Positions 6,694 to 13,655 of a stretch of DNA of 15,391 bases are shown in pieces. The stretch is from Candidatus Zixiibacteriota bacterium (GTDB lineage: Bacteria; Zixibacteria; MSB-5A5; JAABVY01; JAHJOQ01), in the NCBI GenBank assembly GCA_024275215.1, contig JAJRZO010000209.1:1-15391 (forward strand), in the 5' to 3' direction. Each line of letters starts with the position of its first letter. The first letter of the stretch is position 1. The notes beneath the pieces were generated by a model. The model worked only from the letters and a program-made list of their open reading frames with translations, was not told where the DNA came from and did no database searches. Both the position numbers and the translations under genes were made by a program.

Positions 6694-7803
6694 TCAACTC
6701 ACCATCGCTTCGCCCGCGAGTTCTCGTCCCCGGTCTGTCAGGATCAGTTGTCCAGAGTCTTGATAGATCAGTTTCTTTTGCTCCATCATCTTCACAAGTT
6801 TATCGATGAACAGCCTGTCCCAGTGGACATGTTCATCGAGTGTGTCGTAGCAATTCTCGGTTGCCGCTTCCGGCGTACCCTCGTGGTTAAGCAGATGGAT
6901 AGCAAGCATTCTTTGCGCAAATTCCCATTTTTGTCGCATGCGGCGGCGTGTGATGGCGATAATCCCGCGATGAGGCGCAAACAGAAATACTATCCCGAAC
7001 AACACGCCTGACATAGTCGCCATCGAACCCGCTATCGAGCCATCGAGAAAATGCGCGAGCCAGTAGCCGCTTATCGCGCTGACAATTCCGATCAAAGCGC
7101 TCAATACAAGCATCCACGAAAGTCTGTCTGTCAAGAGATATGCTGACGCGGGCGGTGCGATCATCAATGCCACGACGAGTATCGATCCGACAGCATCGAA
7201 TGCGCCTACCGCAGTGACAGATACCAGAGTCATCAAACCGTAATGAATCAATGCTGGAGAGAATCCGAGCGCTGCTGCAAGTGCCGGATCGAATGTCGCA
7301 ATTTTCAGTTCTTTGTAGAATATCGCAATGAATAATATGTTGACCAGCAGAATTCCAGCCATCAGACAGAATGCGCGAGGCCCGAAATCGATTCCGAACA
7401 ACGTGAATCTGTCGAATGGAATCAATGCAAGTTCACCCATGAGTACCGCGTCTGTGTCCAAGTGAACATTGCCCGCATATCGCGCTATCAGTATCACGCC
7501 AACACTGAACAACGCCGGAAATACCAGACCGATAGCCGCATCCTCTTTGACCAGACCTGTCCGGTTCAGAAGCTCGACCAATACCACAGTCAACAAGCCG
7601 GTTAGAGCTGCGGCAATTACGAGGAACGGCGATGCGAGGTCCTCAACGACAAAAAATGCCAGCACTATTCCGAGGAGTATTGAATGGCTGATAGCATCAC
7701 TCATCAGCGCCATGCGACGCAACACAAGGAACACACCCGGCAATGCGCACGCAACCGCGACCACAGCGGCAGTCAACTGTATCTCTAACTGAAATGATGA
7801 CAT
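6694..7803 (-). CDS. troD: Metal ABC transporter permease (TroD/MntD type) with C-terminal winged-helix tail
   Basis: The product is 369 residues. About 1-282 form an ABC-3 family permease of Zn/Mn/Fe importers. It has eight or so helices, the LRRMALMSDAISHSILLGI cytoplasmic coupling region at about 28-46, and the conserved GAFDAVGSILVVALMIAPPASA at about 200-221. Family members usually stop near 280-290 residues. Here a tail of about 80 residues follows (about 290-369). Its helix-helix-wing look (FIDKLVKMMEQKKLIY...GQLILTDRGRELA) resembles the DNA-binding part of DtxR/MntR-type winged helices. The ATG overlaps the stop of the upstream permease (TGATG), so translation is coupled. It is the last gene of the operon. 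The metal is not certain; Mn or Zn is most likely. Confidence 0.92.
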   Translation of the reverse strand: MSSFQLEIQLTAAVVAVACALPGVFLVLRRMALMSDAISHSILLGIVLAFFVVEDLASPFLVIAAALTGLLTVVLVELLNRTGLVKEDAAIGLVFPALFSVGVILIARYAGNVHLDTDAVLMGELALIPFDRFTLFGIDFGPRAFCLMAGILLVNILFIAIFYKELKIATFDPALAAALGFSPALIHYGLMTLVSVTAVGAFDAVGSILVVALMIAPPASAYLLTDRLSWMLVLSALIGIVSAISGYWLAHFLDGSIAGSMATMSGVLFGIVFLFAPHRGIIAITRRRMRQKWEFAQRMLAIHLLNHEGTPEAATENCYDTLDEHVHWDRLFIDKLVKMMEQKKLIYQDSGQLILTDRGRELAGEAMVS

Positions 7804-8936
7804 CAGTCGGGTTCTCCGATAGAACGTGCGACATTCTCCGCTTCATCGTATCCGGAAGCAGTCAGCGCCCAGTGTTCACCTGATTTGAATACCAGCCCTC
7901 GTGATTCAAGCACTTCGAGAGTTTTCTCCACACCGTAAGTCGTCGCACGCATCGCATCGAGTACCGATGCGGGGTGAGAGTGTTCTCTGTTACCATGTTG
8001 AACCGCAAGCGAAAACAGATCGCAGAGAACTGCGTCAGTGCGGAGTTTTCCCCGGTTTCTGTGTCGTCTCACAACTGCCCATATCAATCCCCGATTAGGC
8101 GAAAACAATATCGAGATGACAACAATAGCACTCATGCAAAGCACAATAGTCGGACCGGTCGGGAGTTTCGCTGTCGCACTGCTCAACACTGCGCCGCTGA
8201 CGCCTGCGATAAATCCAAACAGCGCGGCGAGAGTTATCATCATTCCCATCTTGTCAGTCCATTGCCTCGCAGCCGCTGCCGGCGCAACGATCATCGCGCT
8301 CATAAGCACGACTCCGACAGTCTGGAGTCCAAGAACGATCGCGATCACCAGCAGAGTTGTCAGTAGAATTTCCAGCGCGCGCATAGGCAATCCAAGCACC
8401 GCGCCATACTCAGGATCGAAACTGACCAGCTTGAGTTCTTTCCAGAATATGTTCAACAGTATCAACGCCAGTGCGGCAATTCCACCGATCATGATCAGAT
8501 CTCCCTGCAACAGTGCAGCCGCCTGACCGAATAGAAACTTGTCGAGACCGGCTTGAGAAGCATCGGGCAGACTTTGTATATAAGTCAACAACACCAGTCC
8601 GACACCGAAAAAGACCGACAGCACCATTCCCATCGCGGTATCATTCTTGATGCGTGTCGAACGGACTATCCATATAATCAGGAGAGTGCCGATCCAGCCT
8701 GCAATTGCGGCGCCGATAATCAGCACAACAGGAGCTTTGCTTCGAGTCAGAAGAAATGCTACCGCGATACCCGGAAGCGCAGCATGAGACATGGCATCAC
8801 CGAGAAGGCTCTGCTTGCGCAACACAGCATACGCACCAAGCGAACCGCTGACAATTCCGAGAATGCCTGAACCGATGGCTACTGTCCGAAGCGTATAGTC
8901 GGACAACAGATCACTGAATAACGAAAAGAAATCCAT
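7803..8936 (-). CDS. troC: Metal ABC transporter permease (TroC/MntC type) with C-terminal winged-helix tail
   Basis: The product is 377 residues. About 1-285 form an ABC-3 permease with LRKQSLLGDAMSHAALPGIA (39-58) and LQTVGVVLMSAMIVAPAAAA (204-223). A basic linker (RRHRNRGK, 290-297) leads to a cytoplasmic tail at about 298-377. Within the tail, VLDAMRATTYGVEKTLEVLESRGLVF (about 325-350) has a helix-turn-helix look, followed by a short wing and LTASGYDEAE. It is similar in position to the tail of the next gene, so both halves of a likely TroC-TroD heterodimer carry it. The ATG lies 1 nt after the ATPase stop (TAGAATG), implying translational coupling. No strong Shine-Dalgarno is visible. 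Confidence 0.92.
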   Translation of the reverse strand: MDFFSLFSDLLSDYTLRTVAIGSGILGIVSGSLGAYAVLRKQSLLGDAMSHAALPGIAVAFLLTRSKAPVVLIIGAAIAGWIGTLLIIWIVRSTRIKNDTAMGMVLSVFFGVGLVLLTYIQSLPDASQAGLDKFLFGQAAALLQGDLIMIGGIAALALILLNIFWKELKLVSFDPEYGAVLGLPMRALEILLTTLLVIAIVLGLQTVGVVLMSAMIVAPAAAARQWTDKMGMMITLAALFGFIAGVSGAVLSSATAKLPTGPTIVLCMSAIVVISILFSPNRGLIWAVVRRHRNRGKLRTDAVLCDLFSLAVQHGNREHSHPASVLDAMRATTYGVEKTLEVLESRGLVFKSGEHWALTASGYDEAENVARSIGEPD

Positions 8937-8937
8937 T

Positions 8938-9729
8938 CTATTTCACATCGCGGTCGTCAGCAGGAGAAATATCAGTCGAACCGTCATGTTTCGATTGTTG
9001 CAGGAACGACACTCTGCCGCCGTACGCCAGGCGAAGATTCTCATCGGTGAAAACATCACGAACCGGTCCGCCCGCTATGCGCCTGACATTGAGAAGTGTC
9101 ACCCAGTCGAAATACTCCGGCACAGTCTGCAAATCGTGATGCACCACTACAACAGTTTTGCCAGACGTCCTGAGTTCGCGCAACAGCGTGATAATAGCTC
9201 TTTCAGTGGTTGCGTCAACACCCTGAAACGGTTCGTCCATGAAGTATATCGACGCATCCTGTACAAGCGCTCTCGCAAGAAATACCCGTTGTTGCTGACC
9301 GCCTGAAAGCTGGCTGATCTGACGGTCGGCGAATTGTTGCATGCCGACCTTTTCAAGCGCTGCAAACGCCAGCGATTTTTCTTTTTTGCCGGGACGTTTC
9401 ACCCATCCGAGAGAGCGATATCGTCCCATCATCACGATATCGAGAACTGTAGTCGGGAAATCCCAGTCGACACTACCGCGCTGAGGAACATATCCCACAT
9501 GCCGACGTTGTTCTTCGTAAGATTTCCCATAAATCGACACATAACCTGCCGCTGGTTTGATCAGACCGAGGACAGCTTTGATTAGTGTCGTCTTACCCGC
9601 TCCGTTCGGACCAACGATCGCCATCAGAATGCCTCTCGGCACCGTCATATCGACATCCCAGAGTACAGGCTTCTCACGGTATGCGACAGTCAGGTCTTCT
9701 ACTTTCAGCGCAAGATCATCATCAGACAT
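8938..9729 (-). CDS. troB: Metal ABC transporter ATP-binding protein (TroB/MntB type)
   Basis: The product is 263 residues from the ATG at 9729. Walker A is GPNGAGKT (40-47), the Q-loop glutamine is Q83, the signature is LSGGQ (141-145), Walker B is IYFMDE (161-166) and the switch histidine is H198. The sequence ..DWDFPTTVLDIVMMGRY.. (88-104) is typical of ATPases of Mn/Zn/Fe importers. I chose this start because AGGAT lies 6 nt upstream. A GTG at 9756 overlaps the lipoprotein stop (TAGTG) and would add 9 residues, but it has no visible ribosome site. The polypeptide couples ATP hydrolysis to TroC/TroD. A short acidic tail (STDISPADDRDVK) follows the domain. Confidence 0.93.
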   Translation of the reverse strand: MSDDDLALKVEDLTVAYREKPVLWDVDMTVPRGILMAIVGPNGAGKTTLIKAVLGLIKPAAGYVSIYGKSYEEQRRHVGYVPQRGSVDWDFPTTVLDIVMMGRYRSLGWVKRPGKKEKSLAFAALEKVGMQQFADRQISQLSGGQQQRVFLARALVQDASIYFMDEPFQGVDATTERAIITLLRELRTSGKTVVVVHHDLQTVPEYFDWVTLLNVRRIAGGPVRDVFTDENLRLAYGGRVSFLQQSKHDGSTDISPADDRDVK

Positions 9730-9755
9730 ATTTTTATCCTGTCGGAAAACAGGCA

Positions 9756-10715
9756 CTACGGCATGTTAGATTCTCTGCCACCATGCAGAGCGTTTACGAT
9801 AGTTTCGATATTGTGTGTGACCATGCCGATGTATGATCCTGCGGCAGTACCCTCGGATCCCATCGCATCAGAGTAAAGATGCCCGCCGATCTTGACATCG
9901 AAACCTTTTGCTTTCACAGCAGCCTGAACCGCCCTGATGCTGCGTTCAGGCACAGATGTCTCAACAAAGATCGCCGAGATTCTTCGATCAGCGATAAACT
10001 GTGCAAGGTCCTGTACATCCGCAGTTCCCGCTTCGCTGGCAGTACTTATTCCCTGCAAACCTTTCACCAGAAATCCATACGACCGACCGAAATAGTTGAA
10101 CGCATCATGAGCAGTGACAAGCACACGTTGATTCTCAGGCACAGATTTCGCGAGTTTCAAAACATAGTCGTGAAGTTCCGCGAGCTGTTGCAGGTATGCC
10201 TGTGTATTCGTATCGAAAATCACAGCGCTTGCACGATCATATTGTATCAGCACATCCCGGACAAATTCCACAGCGGACATCCACATCCTGACATCGAACC
10301 AGATATGAGGATCATAGGCGCCCTCAAATTCTTTCGGCTGAAGCAGCCTCGCTCTGTCGATACCATCTGACACAGCGTATGCTTTGCCTTTCAGCCGTTC
10401 GAAGACTTCCGCCATTGCGCCCTCGAGATGCAACCCGTTATAGAATATGATGTCCGCTTTTGCCATCCTGCCGACATCACCCTCGCTCGCCTTATAGAGA
10501 TGAGGGTCGACTCCAGGTCCCATCAATGCAGTTACATTTACAGCCTCGCCACCGACATTCCTGACAATATCCGCTATCATTCCAGTCGTTGTTACGACTT
10601 CGATACGTTTCTTCTCCTGAGCGACATCAGTTTTCTTTTCTTCCTGTTTCTTGCCACAGCTCACGAACAGAGCCGCCACAAGAGCGACCAGGTATATCAC
10701 ACTGACTTTTCTCAT
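9756..10715 (-). CDS. troA: Metal-binding lipoprotein of ABC importer (TroA/MntA type)
   Basis: The product is 319 residues. The lipobox LFVSC places the lipidated cysteine at C20, followed by a lysine/glutamate-rich tether (22-37), so it is anchored in the periplasm. The fold is the cluster A-I (ZnuA/TroA) type. Likely metal ligands are H72 (DPHLY), H137 (DPHIWFD), H203 (TAHDAFNYFGRSYG) and D283 (LYSDAMG). These are the four ligands of Treponema TroA with the same spacing, which points to Mn or Zn binding. It lacks the His-rich loop of proteobacterial ZnuA. AAGGAG lies 10 nt before the ATG. It is the first gene of the four-gene Tro-like set, 118 bp after the Znu-like set on the same strand. 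Confidence 0.94.
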   Translation of the reverse strand: MRKVSVIYLVALVAALFVSCGKKQEEKKTDVAQEKKRIEVVTTTGMIADIVRNVGGEAVNVTALMGPGVDPHLYKASEGDVGRMAKADIIFYNGLHLEGAMAEVFERLKGKAYAVSDGIDRARLLQPKEFEGAYDPHIWFDVRMWMSAVEFVRDVLIQYDRASAVIFDTNTQAYLQQLAELHDYVLKLAKSVPENQRVLVTAHDAFNYFGRSYGFLVKGLQGISTASEAGTADVQDLAQFIADRRISAIFVETSVPERSIRAVQAAVKAKGFDVKIGGHLYSDAMGSEGTAAGSYIGMVTHNIETIVNALHGGRESNMP

Positions 10716-10762
10716 CGCAGTATTACTCCTTTTTCAAGTAAGGGTATCTTCCAACTTTACGT

Positions 10763-10791
10763 AGTATGCGTTTATCATCTTCAAATGTCCA
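10763..10791 (-). promoter_or_regulatory. Candidate promoter for the troABCD-like genes
   Basis: On the minus strand TGGACA (10786-10791, 5 of 6) is separated by 17 nt from CATACT (10763-10768, 4 of 6). It falls in the 118-bp gap between the two transporter gene sets. The sets may have separate promoters, be read through, or both. I see no convincing operator in the gap. Confidence 0.4.
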
Positions 10792-10814
10792 ATGATTCTT
10801 TGTACCGATAAAGT

Positions 10815-10842
10815 GCGCAGATACTTAGTGTATCTAATGCGC
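10815..10842 (-). promoter_or_regulatory. Hairpin spanning the stop codon of the Znu-like permease gene
   Basis: AGATAC/GTATCT (10819-10824 and 10830-10835) with a 5-nt loop is flanked by GCGC on each side, giving a longer stem with a small bulge. The permease stop codon (10834-10836) lies in it. On the minus strand it is followed by ACTTTATC, not a real T-run. It may act as a partial stop or an RNA-stability element between the two transporter sets. Confidence 0.4.
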
Positions 10843-11679
10843 GGTTCGTCGCAATGTTCCGGTGGCTATCAGCAAGAGCAGATAGGCAGCGCCTGCGAGT
10901 AAGATTATTGTTGCGCCTGCGGGCCAACCGGGCGCGTAACTTATCGCTATACCGAGGATTGTAACCACTAAACTTACAATAGTCGCAACGATCATCATCT
11001 GCCAGAGAGACCGGGTAAAGAAACCGGCAATTGCAGCCGGCAGTGTAATCAGGGCGATAACCATCACAATACCAACAACAGTGACAAGCACAACAACAGT
11101 AAGCGCAGTCAGGCACAGCAAGAGCATATAGTATAATCCGACATTGAGACCACGCACCCGCGCGAACTCCTCATCGAAACAGACTGCCTGAAATCGATTA
11201 TAATATGTTATACCGACAGTCAGAACGACAATGTCGAGCAGCAAAACCAGCAGGATATCATCGCCTGAGACCATCAGGATATTCCCAAACAGGTAACTCA
11301 TCAAATCCTGATTGTACCCCGGTGTTTTGGATATGAACAGGATTCCTACCGCCATCCCCACAGCCCATATTGCACCGATGATCGTATCTTCGCGTTCTTT
11401 TGCATTGAAACTAACCCACCCGATAATCAACGCTGAGACAATGGCTGCCACTACCGCACCATCCAGCGGATCGAGCGAACGCCAGTAACCGCTGACAGCG
11501 ATGAATTGCGCGATCCCGATTCCACCAAGCGCGGCATGCGATATGCTACCCGCTATGTATGTTATCCTTCTCGCAACAACATAACTTCCGATTACACCAG
11601 TGGCGATACTTACGAGAACCGCAACAGCAATGGCATTCCTCATAAATGAGTAGTTCATGACAGCATTGAGAAATTCCAC
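10834..11679 (-). CDS. Metal ABC transporter permease (ZnuB-like, short form)
   Basis: The product is 281 residues, the normal length for an ABC-3 family permease and without the C-terminal tail seen on the Tro-like permeases. It has about eight membrane helices, ARRITYIAGSISHAALGGIGIA (36-57) as the coupling region, and VVGIVMVIALITLPAAIAGF (201-220) as the conserved late helix. The start is GTG, overlapping the ATPase stop (TAGTG), with GGAGG 9 nt upstream. A downstream ATG at codon 8 is less likely. It probably forms a homodimeric channel with the ATPase encoded just upstream. Confidence 0.92.
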   Translation of the reverse strand: MEFLNAVMNYSFMRNAIAVAVLVSIATGVIGSYVVARRITYIAGSISHAALGGIGIAQFIAVSGYWRSLDPLDGAVVAAIVSALIIGWVSFNAKEREDTIIGAIWAVGMAVGILFISKTPGYNQDLMSYLFGNILMVSGDDILLVLLLDIVVLTVGITYYNRFQAVCFDEEFARVRGLNVGLYYMLLLCLTALTVVVLVTVVGIVMVIALITLPAAIAGFFTRSLWQMMIVATIVSLVVTILGIAISYAPGWPAGATIILLAGAAYLLLLIATGTLRRTAH

Positions 11680-12428
11680 TATTCGTTGCCTCCGTTTCTA
11701 AAATGCCTGTCATGCAAAACCATCCTGATATCCTGACCGAACATCTTGCTGAACAATCCGCCATCAATTGCCGCAGTCGGATGAACAGCCACCGATCTGT
11801 TGACACAGACAACATCCTCGACAACTGTCGAGACGAATGCAATATCATGCGAGACCATCACGACAGTCAGTTTCTCACTCAGTTCTTTGAGGATTCGATA
11901 CAGTTCCCGCTCGACAAGCAGATCGAGACTCGCCATCGGTTCATCCAGCAGGAGAAGATCAGGATCGCATACAAGCGCTCTCGCTATCAGTACACGCCGT
12001 TTCTGTCCGCCTGATAAAGCGGATATATGGCGATTCCTGAATTCCAGCAGATGGACATCATCCAGAGCGCGTTCGGCGGCTGCGATTTCATTCTTGTTAT
12101 AACGAAACTTTCCCTTATCCAGCAATCCCATCAAAACAACATCGATGACTTGTATAGGGAATTTCGGGTCAAGAGTGACATCCTGTGGCATGTATCCGAT
12201 ACGTGATCGAGCCTCTTCCGGAGATTTGCCCAATACAGTCACCTTACCGCTTGTCGGTTTGACCAATCCCAGAATAAGTTTGAGCAATGTGGTCTTACCG
12301 CCTCCGTTGGGACCGACAACCGATACGAATTTCATCGGTTCAAGTGAAAAGCTGACATTTTTGAGTACCGGCTCTCCATCATAGGAAAACTGAACATTTT
12401 GCATTTCTATTACAGCGTTTTCACCCAT
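11679..12428 (-). CDS. Metal ABC transporter ATP-binding protein (ZnuC-like)
   Basis: The product is 249 residues. Walker A is GPNGGGKT (39-46), Q-loop Q82, signature LSGGQ (138-142), Walker B LLLLDE (158-163), D-loop SLD, and the switch histidine is H194 (VSHD). PKFPIQVIDVVLMGLL (88-103) is typical for ATPases of the Zn/Mn importer group. The ATG has AGGTG 5 nt upstream and lies 12 nt after the binding-protein stop. It energises the permease encoded next. It is only moderately similar to the ATPase of the second set, so a very recent duplication is unlikely. Confidence 0.93.
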   Translation of the reverse strand: MGENAVIEMQNVQFSYDGEPVLKNVSFSLEPMKFVSVVGPNGGGKTTLLKLILGLVKPTSGKVTVLGKSPEEARSRIGYMPQDVTLDPKFPIQVIDVVLMGLLDKGKFRYNKNEIAAAERALDDVHLLEFRNRHISALSGGQKRRVLIARALVCDPDLLLLDEPMASLDLLVERELYRILKELSEKLTVVMVSHDIAFVSTVVEDVVCVNRSVAVHPTAAIDGGLFSKMFGQDIRMVLHDRHFRNGGNE

Positions 12429-12440
12429 GATGACACCTGT

Positions 12441-13343
12441 CTATTCTGTCAGAGATTCGTGAATCGCTTTCGCAATATAAATGAGATTATTGATATAATC
12501 GCTCGATAGCGGATCGAGCCTGACAATCTTCGCGCCAATGGCTGACGCAATGGTCTTTGCGCTGTTATCAGCGAATTGTTCCTGAACAAAAACAGACTTT
12601 ACTTTGTCCTTTTTCGCCTGATCGATAAGTTTCGCCAGTTCTCTGGCTGCAGGCTCTTTTCCCTCATGCTCAATTGCGATCTGCTTTAATCCGTAACGAT
12701 TCCCGAAATGTCCGAATGCAGGATGAAAAACATAAAATCGTCGCCCGCGCAATGGCTTCAGCAGACCGGACAACTCAGTGTTAAGACTGTCGAGGTCATC
12801 CTCCAGTGATTTCAGGCTGGATTGAAACCGTTCCGCCAGTTCAGGTTTCGATTTGCTTAGTTCATCGGCGATTATCCCCGCGAGTGATTTTGCGACGATT
12901 GGGTCAAGCCAAATATGAGGATCGATCCTGGAATCAGGATGATCATCGCGAGTTTCTGATTCTGTATTTTCTTTGCCTGATTTATCGTAAACAAGTTCAT
13001 TGAGACGAATGACTCTTAGCCCGGGATTTAATTTCCCGACATCACCGAGAAAAGCCCTTTCAAAGGGTACACCAATCGCAAATAGAATGTCGGCTTGCGA
13101 TAATTCCGTCATCTGTTTCGGAGTCGGTTCATACACTGCCGGTGATTTGCCGGGACCGACCAGCACCTGAACATCGACAGCATCTCCACCAATCCTCTCG
13201 ACAAACCATTCCAGAGGCAGGATAGTGACAGTAACACTCAGCTTCGATTTACCGGTCGATGTGTCGGCAGCATGGATACCAGCGCACAGCATCGACACGA
13301 ACATTGCTATCGCTGTCACCCCGAGTAATGTACGATTTGCCAT
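12441..13343 (-). CDS. Periplasmic metal-binding protein of ABC importer (ZnuA-like, first His missing)
   Basis: The product is 300 residues. The signal peptide is about 1-26 (ending GIHAAD); no lipobox is evident, so it is probably soluble in the periplasm. The cluster A-I fold is supported by DPHIWLDP (141-148, H143), FHPAFGHFG (206-214, H207) and LDPLSSDY (276-283, D277). The usual first ligand, in 'PGxDPHxYEPTP', is absent: the sequence is GPGKSPAVYEPTP (63-75), with A69 in the His position. A charged stretch with one His (KENTESETRDDHPDSR, 124-139) replaces the His-rich loop of classical ZnuA. Specificity is therefore uncertain. It is the first gene of the set, with a weak GGGA site before the ATG. 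Confidence 0.9.
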   Translation of the reverse strand: MANRTLLGVTAIAMFVSMLCAGIHAADTSTGKSKLSVTVTILPLEWFVERIGGDAVDVQVLVGPGKSPAVYEPTPKQMTELSQADILFAIGVPFERAFLGDVGKLNPGLRVIRLNELVYDKSGKENTESETRDDHPDSRIDPHIWLDPIVAKSLAGIIADELSKSKPELAERFQSSLKSLEDDLDSLNTELSGLLKPLRGRRFYVFHPAFGHFGNRYGLKQIAIEHEGKEPAARELAKLIDQAKKDKVKSVFVQEQFADNSAKTIASAIGAKIVRLDPLSSDYINNLIYIAKAIHESLTE

Positions 13344-13370
13344 ATTATTCCCAGCTTGCGTGCCGATTTA

Positions 13371-13426
13371 AGTTGTGTCAGAATTATTACATTGCAACAC
13401 CATTCGTCAAGAACAATTACACAACT
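13371..13426 (-). promoter_or_regulatory. Promoter and candidate operator of the Znu-like operon
   Basis: On the minus strand -35 TTGACG (13405-13410, 5 of 6), a 16-nt spacer and -10 AATAAT (13383-13388, 5 of 6) make a good promoter, with the start near 13376, about 33 nt before the ATG. A perfect 8-bp inverted repeat, AGTTGTGT (13371-13378) and ACACAACT (13419-13426), brackets the promoter, one arm at the start site and one upstream of the -35. It could bind a metal-sensing regulator (Zur or MntR type), but I do not recognise a known box. Confidence 0.5.
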
Positions 13427-13450
13427 ATCAAGTTCCAGCAGGCGATTCCC

Positions 13451-13497
13451 GTCAGAAGCGCAGGGCTTCTGGCCTACAAGATGTCGAAACCGCACCT
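13451..13497. repeat. Hairpin plus CCTACAAGA mosaic repeat, second copy
   Basis: The stem GTCAGAAGC/GCTTCTGGC (13451-13459 and 13465-13473, one G-T pair, loop GCAGG) runs into CCTACAAGA (13473-13481) and TGTCGAAACCGCACC. The copy at 6624-6653 has the same plan with a different stem. It lies between the Znu-like promoter and the insertion sequence. Nothing else is seen in 13427-13540. Confidence 0.55.
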
Positions 13498-13540
13498 ATG
13501 AAAAGGTCGATGTCAAGTTTTATTCCTTCCGTTTTTCTGT

Positions 13541-13560
13541 CCTAGTGTAATACACCTATT
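13541..13560. repeat. Candidate IS end repeat (transposase 3' side)
   Basis: The sequence CCTA-N3-TAAT-N3-CCTATT mirrors CCTA-N1-TAAT-N2-CCTATT at the other end (14704-14720 read on the minus strand). The spacers differ in length, so this is an imperfect match. Confidence 0.4.
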
Positions 13561-13590
13561 CGGGCCATGACACCCATGAATTTTTACCTC

Positions 13591-13654
13591 GAGTCGGCGC
13601 CCAATTAGGGGTACGGTGTCTGGGCACCAATGCGGTTTCTCGGGGCACCGACTC
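13591..13654 (-). ncRNA. Candidate bridge RNA/seekRNA hairpin of the IS element
   Basis: Immediately after the transposase stop, on the same strand, GAGTCGGTGCCC (13654-13643) can pair with GGGCGCCGACTC (13602-13591). That gives 12 base pairs, with a single G-U wobble that becomes a C-A mismatch on the other strand. The 40-nt loop contains a second possible helix, GGTG/CACC (13625-13628 with 13615-13618). No T-run follows, so it is not a standard terminator. IS110-family elements are known to make a noncoding RNA from their noncoding end that guides recombination, and in the IS1111 subgroup it lies downstream of the transposase, as here. The identification is inferred. Confidence 0.45.
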
Positions 13655-13655
13655 A

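Noticed and set aside
8038..8526. 162-residue open frame antisense to the TroC-like permease.
   Set aside because: It is a low-complexity Ala/Ile/Ser-rich product, as expected from reading a hydrophobic gene backwards.
9730..9756. GTG at 9756 as the start of the TroB-like ATPase, overlapping the lipoprotein stop.
   Set aside because: No ribosome site precedes it, while the ATG at 9729 has AGGAT at good spacing. It remains possible through translational coupling.
13344..13380. Riboswitch in the leader of the Znu-like operon.
   Set aside because: The predicted leader is only about 33 nt, too short for a known metal riboswitch, and no strong fold was seen.
13591..13654. The hairpin after the transposase as a simple rho-independent terminator.
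   Set aside because: The 40-nt loop is too long and no T-run follows on either strand.
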